DNA of 6,738 nt, from NCBI GenBank assembly GCA_016189965.1, contig JACPRL010000060.1, forward strand, positions 1 to 6,738, given 5' to 3'. Every line of letters begins with the position of its first letter. The first letter of the stretch is position 1. Shown piece by piece: positions 1-4,567 of this stretch. The position numbers were made by a program, and so were the translations under genes. This stretch comes from Acidobacteriota bacterium. Lineage in GTDB: Bacteria > Acidobacteriota > Terriglobia > Acidiferrales > 2-02-FULL-67-57. The notes under the pieces are model-generated. The model was not told the origin of the DNA. It searched no databases and saw only the letters and a program-made list of their open reading frames with translations.

Positions 1-1408
1 GCTGGCGGGCGGCGAGGCGGAGCGCATCCAACTCGCCACCTCCATCGGCTCGCGCCTGGTCGGCGCGATCTACGTGCTCGACGAGCCCTCCATCGGACTG
101 CATCCGCGCGACACCCACCGCCTGATTGACATCCTCAAAAGCCTCCGCGACCTCGGCAACACCATCCTGGTCGTCGAGCACGACCCGGACATCATCCGCT
201 CGGCCGACCACATCGTTGACCTCGGCCCCGGCGCCGGCGAGCACGGCGGCCGCCTGGTGTTCGCCGGGCCGGTCGCCGCGCTCGAACGTTCCGCCGAGTC
301 GCTCACCGGCCGTTACCTCTCAGGCGAGCTGCGCGTGGCGGTGCCGGCCGCGCGACGCCGGCCCAGCCGCCAGTGGCTGCGCTTCCGCGGCTGCGCGGCG
401 CACAACCTGAAGCAGATTGACGCGGAAATTCCGCTCGGGCTGACGGTGGCCGTAACAGGTGTGTCGGGTTCGGGCAAGTCTTCGCTGGTGCACGACGTCA
501 TCTACCAGACCTTCAAGGCGCGAAGCAGCGGCAAGCCGCAGGCGCTCGCGAACTGCGCGGGCGTGGAAGGCGCCGAGCTGATTGGCGACGTGGTGCTGGT
601 GGACCAGTCGCCCATCGGCCGCACCCCGCGCTCCAATCCCGTCACCTACCTCAAGGCCTTCGACGCCATCCGCGAACTGCTGGCCGCCACTCCGGAAGCG
701 AAGAAGCGCGGCTACACGGCGGGCCACTTCAGCTTCAACGTCCCCGGTGGGCGCTGCGAAACCTGCCAGGGCGATGGCACTGTCACGGTCGAGATGCAGT
801 TCCTGGCCGACGTCGAGCTAGTCTGCGAAGACTGCTACGGCACGCGCTTCAAGCCCGGGCTGCTCGAAGTGCGCACCAACGGGAAGAACGTCAACGAAAT
901 TCTCGGTCTCACGGTGCGCGAAGCCCTGGCCTTTTTCGCCGGGGCACCCAAGGTGGTGCGGCGGCTGAAAATTCTCGACGAAGTCGGGCTGGGCTACCTG
1001 CGCCTGGGGCAGTCGGCGACGACGCTTTCGGGCGGCGAGGCGCAGCGGGTGAAGCTGGCCGCCCATCTGGTGCGCGACACGGCCGACGACGAAGAGGCCC
1101 CGCGCGTCCTCTACCTCTTCGACGAGCCGACAACCGGGCTGCACTTTGACGACATCCAAAAACTGCTGGCGGCTTTTCGCAAGCTCCTGGAGGCCGGCGG
1201 GACGGTGCTCATCATCGAACACAACCTCGAAGTCATCAAAACCGCCGACTGGATCATTGACCTGGGGCCGGAAGGCGGGGAGGACGGCGGCAGGGTCGTC
1301 GTCGCCGGCACGCCGGAGGAGGTGGTGCGCACGCCGCGCTCCTATACCGGCCAGTTCCTCGCCCGCGTGCTGAACCACTCGGCGCGCAACCGAGCCAACG
1401 CTCGATGA
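1..1408 (+). CDS. uvrA: UvrA, excinuclease ABC subunit A, C-terminal part (5' end outside window)
   Basis: UvrA is the cytoplasmic damage-sensing ATPase of nucleotide excision repair; as a dimer it finds distorted DNA and loads UvrB. The reading frame is open from base 2 and lacks the N-terminus; about 469 residues are present, roughly half of a usual 940-residue UvrA. In order: the ABC signature of the first nucleotide-binding domain (LAGGEAERIQLA, 2-37) and its Walker B (VLDEPSIGLH, about 74-103); the Walker A of the second domain (GVSGSGKSS, 458-484); the DQSPIGRTPRSNP block (about 602-640); a zinc finger with Cys codons at 755, 764, 824 and 833 (C-x2-C-x19-C-x2-C, the family spacing); the second signature LSGGEAQRVKLA (1025-1060); and the second Walker B FDEPTTGLH (1118-1144). 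The first signature has Ala where Ser is usual. The stop overlaps the next gene's ATG. The family is certain; the subtype is less so. Confidence 0.97.
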   Translation, partial: LAGGEAERIQLATSIGSRLVGAIYVLDEPSIGLHPRDTHRLIDILKSLRDLGNTILVVEHDPDIIRSADHIVDLGPGAGEHGGRLVFAGPVAALERSAESLTGRYLSGELRVAVPAARRRPSRQWLRFRGCAAHNLKQIDAEIPLGLTVAVTGVSGSGKSSLVHDVIYQTFKARSSGKPQALANCAGVEGAELIGDVVLVDQSPIGRTPRSNPVTYLKAFDAIRELLAATPEAKKRGYTAGHFSFNVPGGRCETCQGDGTVTVEMQFLADVELVCEDCYGTRFKPGLLEVRTNGKNVNEILGLTVREALAFFAGAPKVVRRLKILDEVGLGYLRLGQSATTLSGGEAQRVKLAAHLVRDTADDEEAPRVLYLFDEPTTGLHFDDIQKLLAAFRKLLEAGGTVLIIEHNLEVIKTADWIIDLGPEGGEDGGRVVVAGTPEEVVRTPRSYTGQFLARVLNHSARNRANAR

Positions 1409-2781
1409 CCACCTCAGACCCACTTCGCCGACCCGCCTGGCACCGAGCGGTGCTCGCCGTGCTCGCTATGGGACTGTTGCTTGCCTTTCCTCTCGCCGCG
1501 CAACAGCCGAAAAAGCCGCCTGCTGACTCGCGGAAAGCGGCGTCCGACGCCCGGGCGCAGGCGGCGCTGGCCGGGGCGCAGGAAGCGCTGGAGCGCAAAG
1601 ACTACGACACCGCCATTGCGGTACTGGAAAACTTTCTCTTCGACCACCCGGGACACGTTGAAGCACTTTTCAACCTAGCCTACGCTTACAGCCTGGCCGG
1701 ACGTACGGCCGACGCGATGGATATGTACCGGCAAACGCTCGAAGTTGACCCGAAGCTGGTGCCGGCGCGCATCAACCTCGGCCTGCTGCTGCTGAACAAG
1801 AACCAGCCGGAGGAAGCGGCGGCAGAGTTCCGCCAAGTGCTCGAGATTGAGCCCGAGCACTACCGCGCGCAGCTCTACGCCGCCACGGCGCTCGAACGCA
1901 ACGGAAAGAAGGACGAGGCCATCGCGCACTACGAGCGCGCGGCGAAACTGAAGCCGGAAGAGGCCGAGCCGCGCCAGGCTTTGCTCGCCCTGTTGCTGGA
2001 GAAACAGGACCTCGAAGGCGCCGGCCGCGTGCTCGATGAGCTGCTCGCTCTGTCGCCCGACAACGCCGAACTCTGGCTCAACCGCGCCGAACTGCGGCGC
2101 GTGAGCCGCCAGAAGCCGGAGGCGCTCGCCGCCTACGAGAAGTATTTCCAACTGGCGTCGAGAGAGAATGCGGCTTCTCCCTCGACCCGGGGCGAAATGC
2201 ATATGCGGGCGGGTTGGCTGGCGCGCGAGCTCGAGCAGCCGGAAAAGGCGCTGGAGCATTTTCAAGCGGCGCGGCGCGAGGGCGGCGACGCCTTCCGCCT
2301 GGCGAGCCTCGAAGGCCAGGCGGAGGTTCTAATCTCCCAGGAGCGCTACGCCGAGGCCATCCCGCTGTGTGAAGAAGTCGCCACGCTGAAGCCCGAGGAT
2401 GCGGGCGTGCGGGAAACGCTCGGCTACGCCTACCTGGAGATGAAAAACTACGTCAAAGCGGTCGAGCATTTGAACGTGGCGCTGCGGCTCGACCCGCGGC
2501 GCGAGCCCACCTACAACTACCTGGCCTCGGCGCTCTACCTGGGCGGGAACCTGGCTGGCGCCATCGCCGTGCTCGACCGCCGCGCCGCCCTGGCGGCTGA
2601 GACCCCGGCCACGCTCTTCCTGCGCGCTATCAGTTATGACAAACTGAACCAGTGCCAGCCGGCCATCACCTACTACGAAAAGTTCCTCGAGCAGAACCGC
2701 GACACGCGGTCGGACGAATACTTTCAGGCCACCGCCCGGCTGCGCCTGCTCCAGAAGAGCTGCCGGGACAAGCGCCGCTAG
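1405..2781 (+). CDS. Exported tetratricopeptide-repeat protein
   Basis: A 458-residue TPR protein. Residues 1-33 look like a signal peptide or membrane anchor: a basic n-region (RRPAWHR), a hydrophobic stretch at about 15-31, and a possible cleavage near AAQQ (31-34). A short Lys/Pro/Ala-rich linker follows. From about residue 52 to 434 there are 10 or 11 degenerate 34-residue TPR units, with recurrent A at position 8, G/Y at 11, A at 20 and P at 32; clear examples run about 85-118, 119-152, 153-186, 187-220, 332-365 and 401-434. TPR solenoids bind proteins, so a scaffold or assembly role outside the cytoplasm is plausible, but the partner cannot be read from the sequence. No catalytic domain or lipobox is seen. 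The start at 1405 overlaps the uvrA stop as ATGA with no Shine-Dalgarno sequence, which suggests translational coupling; the next in-frame ATG (1468) would destroy the signal sequence. Confidence 0.9.
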   Translation: MTTSDPLRRPAWHRAVLAVLAMGLLLAFPLAAQQPKKPPADSRKAASDARAQAALAGAQEALERKDYDTAIAVLENFLFDHPGHVEALFNLAYAYSLAGRTADAMDMYRQTLEVDPKLVPARINLGLLLLNKNQPEEAAAEFRQVLEIEPEHYRAQLYAATALERNGKKDEAIAHYERAAKLKPEEAEPRQALLALLLEKQDLEGAGRVLDELLALSPDNAELWLNRAELRRVSRQKPEALAAYEKYFQLASRENAASPSTRGEMHMRAGWLARELEQPEKALEHFQAARREGGDAFRLASLEGQAEVLISQERYAEAIPLCEEVATLKPEDAGVRETLGYAYLEMKNYVKAVEHLNVALRLDPRREPTYNYLASALYLGGNLAGAIAVLDRRAALAAETPATLFLRAISYDKLNQCQPAITYYEKFLEQNRDTRSDEYFQATARLRLLQKSCRDKRR

Positions 2782-2796
2782 CGCCCTTCCAACTGG

Positions 2797-2823
2797 CCAC
2801 AGAGACACAAAGGCACGGAGAAA
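2797..2823. repeat. Short 8-nt tandem repeat, CACRRAGR x3
   Basis: Just after the TPR gene, three consecutive 8-mers read CACAGAGA, CACAAAGG and CACGGAGA (2798-2821), then AA. The 'CACAGAGACACAAAGG' type of string is one I recall as a recurrent intergenic sequence in many GC-rich bacterial genomes; its function is unknown to me. A weak look-alike (CACAAAG) occurs at about 3468-3474, downstream of the next gene. Confidence 0.55.
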
Positions 2824-2830
2824 CCCGGCC

Positions 2831-2899
2831 GTGGAACCCTGAAGGGTTCCGCTACATCTCCTGCCGGTCCCGCTGTAGCGGAAGGCTTCAGCCTTCCAC
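2831..2899. repeat. REP-like double-hairpin element, copy 1 (head-to-head pair)
   Basis: Two 25-nt units face each other across a 17-nt spacer. The left unit (2832-2856, minus strand) has the hairpin GGAACCCTGAAGGGTTCC (7-bp stem). The right unit (2874-2898, plus strand) has GGAAGGCTTCAGCCTTCC (7-bp stem). Read from its own foot, each starts TGTAGCGGAA, has the loop TTCA and ends TTCCA; the only difference is that GG/CC in the stem of one is CC/GG in the other, a compensatory swap. The feet also pair with each other (TTCCGCTACA with TGTAGCGGAA, 10 bp), so the whole element can form a branched structure. A GTAG foot before an imperfect palindrome is the hallmark of REP sequences mobilised by RAYT (TnpA-REP) transposases, and an inverted pair matches a BIME. 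No RAYT gene is in the window, so that assignment is inference. Confidence 0.85.
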
Positions 2900-2951
2900 T
2901 CAGGAGAGACCAGGCTGGAAAAAGGGGAAGGGCACTAGGTAGAATGAAGGT

Positions 2952-3431
2952 ATGGCTGTGGGTGTTCGCTTGTGTCTCCTGGTGCTGGCGGGGGGGCTCG
3001 TGGCCGGCGTGGCGGCGGCCGAGAAGCTGGAAGAGCTGCAGGAAAAGCTGTCGCGCACAAGCAGCCCCGCCGAGCGGGCCAAAATCACCGTCAAGATCGG
3101 CGAGGAGCTCTTGAAGCAGGCGGCGGCGAAGTATGGCGCGGGCGCCTATGAAGAGGGCGACCGGGTCCTGGCCGAGTACGTGGAAGCCATCCGCGCCGCC
3201 CACCAGGGCTTGCAGGACTCCGGGCGTGATGCTCGCCGCAAGCCGGCCGGCTTCAAGCAACTGGAAATCCACCTGCGCAAGAGCCGGCGGAAGCTGGAAG
3301 ATATGGCGCGCATCGTGCCCTACCCGCAGCGGGCGCCGGTGGAAAAAACCATGGAAGAGATGGAGAGCATCCGCTCCGAACTGCTGCGCGCCCTGATGAG
3401 ACTCGACCCCAAGCCCGAATCCAACATCTAA
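2952..3431 (+). CDS. Small secreted helical protein, unknown function
   Basis: I do not recognise this 159-residue protein. Residues 1-23 form a plausible signal peptide: one Arg, a Leu/Val/Gly/Ala-rich core, and an Ala-rich end (GVAAAEK) with cleavage near 22-23. The remainder is charged and almost certainly helical: heptad-like EKLEELQEKL at 24-33, a second helix at about 39-60, Y/E-rich segments at 61-88, a Lys/Arg-rich stretch at 91-119, a break at VPYPQ (122-126), then a last helix at 128-150. There are no catalytic motifs, TPRs or transmembrane segments beyond the signal. The Shine-Dalgarno sequence is poor: AAGG lies one base from the chosen ATG, while a GTG at 2958 would have better spacing (7 nt) and keep the signal sequence. 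The gene sits between a REP-like pair and a similarly built gene that may be a distant paralogue. Confidence 0.82.
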   Translation: MAVGVRLCLLVLAGGLVAGVAAAEKLEELQEKLSRTSSPAERAKITVKIGEELLKQAAAKYGAGAYEEGDRVLAEYVEAIRAAHQGLQDSGRDARRKPAGFKQLEIHLRKSRRKLEDMARIVPYPQRAPVEKTMEEMESIRSELLRALMRLDPKPESNI

Positions 3432-3509
3432 TGCCGTTCCAACTGATTGGAGCCATCTCCGGTGAGCACAAAGAAGCGCATAGATTCCCAATCTCGCCGC
3501 TGGAAATCA

Positions 3510-3539
3510 AGTGCCTAAAGTTGGATCGGCACTAAAGGA
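3510..3539 (+). promoter_or_regulatory. 6-bp inverted repeat and CTAAAG direct repeat before a Shine-Dalgarno site
   Basis: AGTGCC (3510-3515) and GGCACT (3528-3533) are perfect inverted arms around a 12-nt loop. CTAAAG occurs twice (3515-3520 and 3532-3537), and the second copy merges with the ribosome-binding site AAAGGA (3534-3539). A hairpin here would end just before the Shine-Dalgarno sequence, so it could be an operator or a translation-modulating stem. It lies 10-39 nt before the preferred ATG at 3549. Chance is not excluded for arms this short. Confidence 0.3.
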
Positions 3540-3548
3540 ATGAAAGCC

Positions 3549-4148
3549 ATGAGATGCGCCTGCTTGCTTTTGACCTGCCTCGCGGCCCTGCTGTTCGCCG
3601 CGCCGGTGGCCGCCCAGCAGTCCGACTATCTGACGCCCGAAGAAGTGGAAAAGGTCCGCGATACGCAGGAGCCCAACCAGCGCGCCCAGCTTTTCCTCCT
3701 GTTCGCCCACCAGCGGCTGGAGGTTCTGGAAAAGGCGATGGGGGCGCCCGAGCTGCCGCGGCTCTTCGTGCTGAAGGACATGCTGAATGACTTCATCCGC
3801 GCGGTGGACGATACGGCCGAGGTGCTGGAGTGGAACCTGGAGATGGGCGGGGTGGAGTTGCGCAAGGGGCGCGAGGAGGTCAACAAGAAGGGCAAGGAGT
3901 TTCTCGAGCGCCTGGAGCAGCTCCAGCAGAGCCACGAAATCGCCCAAAGCGAAGACCTGCGCTACGACTTCGAGGACGCTACCATCGCGCTCGAAGATTT
4001 GCTCGAAATCGCCAAGCGCGTCCCCGATGGCCTCATCCCGGCCAAAGAGTTTCCGGAAGCGGCCGCGGGGGAAGAAGCCGAGCCCGAGGCCGGCAAACCC
4101 ACTCTCCGCCGCCGCGACGACAAGCCCAAGCCCCCCAAGAAAGACTAG
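3549..4148 (+). CDS. Small secreted helical protein with charged C-terminal tail, unknown function
   Basis: About 199 residues, not recognised. Two in-frame ATGs compete. AAAGGA (3534-3539) directly abuts ATG 3540 but is 9 nt from ATG 3549, so 3549 is preferred; starting at 3540 adds only Met-Lys-Ala. Numbered from 3549, residues 1-22 are a signal peptide (Cys/Leu/Ala-rich, ending APVAAQQ). Its cysteines do not form a lipobox. The mature part is helical and charged from about 30 to 158, with a Glu/Lys/Arg/Gln-rich coiled-coil-like centre at about 103-130. From about 163 the protein becomes a low-complexity tail, first Glu/Ala/Pro-rich, then Lys/Arg/Asp/Pro-rich to the end, likely disordered. 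The order of helices and several spaced residues resemble the preceding protein, so the two may be old paralogues. A weak 5-bp stem followed by GTTTT lies just downstream (4151-4174). Confidence 0.82.
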   Translation: MRCACLLLTCLAALLFAAPVAAQQSDYLTPEEVEKVRDTQEPNQRAQLFLLFAHQRLEVLEKAMGAPELPRLFVLKDMLNDFIRAVDDTAEVLEWNLEMGGVELRKGREEVNKKGKEFLERLEQLQQSHEIAQSEDLRYDFEDATIALEDLLEIAKRVPDGLIPAKEFPEAAAGEEAEPEAGKPTLRRRDDKPKPPKKD

Positions 4149-4218
4149 AAGCCATTTCAAAACCTGGCTGTTTTCCTCCTCCTGGTTGTCCAGCGCCCGC
4201 CCTTCCTCCCAAATTTAT

Positions 4219-4285
4219 GTGGAAGGCTGAAGCCTTCCGGTACGGCGGGGGTCACGCGATGTAGGGGAACCCTTCAGGGTTCCAC
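4219..4285. repeat. REP-like double-hairpin element, copy 2 (inverted relative to copy 1)
   Basis: The same two units as the element at 2831-2899, as its reverse complement. The GGAAGGC-stem unit is first (4220-4244, minus strand; hairpin GGAAGGCTGAAGCCTTCC), and the GGAACCC-stem unit second (4260-4284, plus strand; hairpin GGAACCCTTCAGGGTTCC). Both 18-nt hairpins are identical to copy 1. The feet have drifted: one reads CGTACC instead of TGTAGC, the other TGTAGG. The spacer is 15 nt instead of 17 and only partly similar, so the 10-bp foot-to-foot pairing of copy 1 is largely lost. Confidence 0.85.
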
Positions 4286-4310
4286 TTTCGCTGTGTAGAG
4301 ACCAGCGTAT

Positions 4311-4332
4311 CCCGGTGGCGGGTGCCACCGGG
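4311..4332. repeat. Perfect 9-bp-stem hairpin
   Basis: CCCGGTGGC (4311-4319) and GCCACCGGG (4324-4332) are perfect inverted arms around a GGGT loop. TGTAG occurs 18 nt upstream of the first arm, at 4293-4297, so this could be a third REP-like unit of a different sequence class, but the foot is farther from the stem than in the other units. No T-run follows, so an intrinsic terminator is unlikely. Confidence 0.6.
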
Positions 4333-4396
4333 CTCGGCGCGGGGGGGACACACGCGGCGACCGCCTGGACTCAGGTCAAACCTCACCTCCCGCCGA

Positions 4397-4465
4397 TGTC
4401 ATGCTGAGCGAAGCGAAGCATCCCTAGCAGCAGAGGAAAGACCTTACGCTCTGCTCGGGGTGACA
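4397..4465. repeat. 69-bp element with TGTCA...TGACA terminal inverted repeats
   Basis: The element starts TGTCATGCTGAGCGAAGCGA and ends CGGGGTGACA. Inside are a hairpin with ATGCT/AGCAT arms (4401-4421), a 7-bp stem AGCAGAG (4429-4435) / CTCTGCT (4449-4455), and CCC (4422-4424) opposite GGGG (4457-4460), so most of the element can fold into paired arms. The TGTCATnCTGAGCGAAGCGAAGnAT pattern ending in TGACA is one I recall as a very widespread short interspersed repeat in bacteria; there is no coding capacity. Confidence 0.7.
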
Positions 4466-4492
4466 GGTGCCGGCCGGTGCAGGGATCCTTCG

Positions 4493-4524
4493 CCCCGAAC
4501 CTTCGGGGGAGGAATCTGCTTTTC
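4493..4524 (-). repeat. Hairpin plus 16-nt repeat end (partner of the copy after uvrC)
   Basis: CCCCGAA (4493-4499) and TTCGGGG (4502-4508) form a perfect 7-bp stem with a 2-nt loop. They are followed by GAGGAATCTGCTTTTC (4509-4524), whose exact reverse complement is at 6427-6442 on the far side of uvrC. GAGGAATCTGCTTTT is, from memory, a typical end of the same interspersed family as the preceding TGTCA element, so 4397-4524 may be one composite insertion. Confidence 0.6.
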
Positions 4525-4550
4525 GCGCAGGCGCGAGGGCGGCGGCGCGG

Positions 4551-4559
4551 TGCTAACAT
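4551..4559 (+). promoter_or_regulatory. uvrC: Possible extended -10 promoter of uvrC
   Basis: TGC-TAACAT fits an extended -10 box (TGn followed by TAnnAT). No -35 hexamer is visible at the usual distance; the sequence there is pure G/C. Transcription would start at about 4565-4567, at or just before the uvrC ATG at 4568. With no Shine-Dalgarno sequence before that ATG, this would give a nearly leaderless message. Confidence 0.35.
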
Positions 4560-4567
4560 AGAAACCG

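Larger units (their letters stand above)
4149..4567. other. Gene-free repeat island upstream of uvrC
   Basis: No credible gene lies in these 419 bases. In order it holds: a weak terminator-like stem (AGCCA 4151-4155, TGGCT 4166-4170, then GTTTTCC); an inverted copy of the REP-like double hairpin (4219-4285); a 9-bp-stem hairpin (4311-4332); a G-rich stretch (about 4340-4350) in otherwise plain sequence; a 69-bp element with TGTCA/TGACA ends (4397-4465); a CCCCGAA/TTCGGGG hairpin (4493-4508) leading into GAGGAATCTGCTTTTC (4509-4524); and a possible uvrC promoter (4551-4559). Open frames here show no signal peptide, domain or ribosome-binding site. Confidence 0.75.

Noticed and set aside
1675..2265. 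Minus-strand open frame opposite the TPR gene
   Set aside because: Antisense shadow of a regular TPR repeat protein, with no recognisable domain of its own.
2940..3010. Alternative start ATG 2944 for the first small gene, implying a frameshift in the G-run at about 2991-2997
   Set aside because: The 2944 frame gives a Trp/Arg/Ser-rich product with no signal peptide, while the chosen frame is a clean signal peptide with a continuous helical protein.
2778..3491. Minus-strand open frame across the first small secreted-protein gene
   Set aside because: It spans repeat sequence and antisense of a gene with a convincing signal peptide; its C-terminus is translated from the octamer repeat.
3521..3545. 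Sigma-54-type promoter suggested by CGGCACT
   Set aside because: The required GC about 10 bases further (TTGC box) is absent at both GGCACT sites.
2831..4285. CRISPR array or transposon with its own transposase
   Set aside because: The repeated elements are only two, 1.3 kb apart and inverted, with ordinary genes between them and no transposase, so neither interpretation fits.
4322..4561. Plus-strand open frame of 79 codons in the repeat island
   Set aside because: It is built from the TGTCA element and the hairpins around it, has no ribosome-binding site, signal or domain, and its sequence is explained by the repeats.
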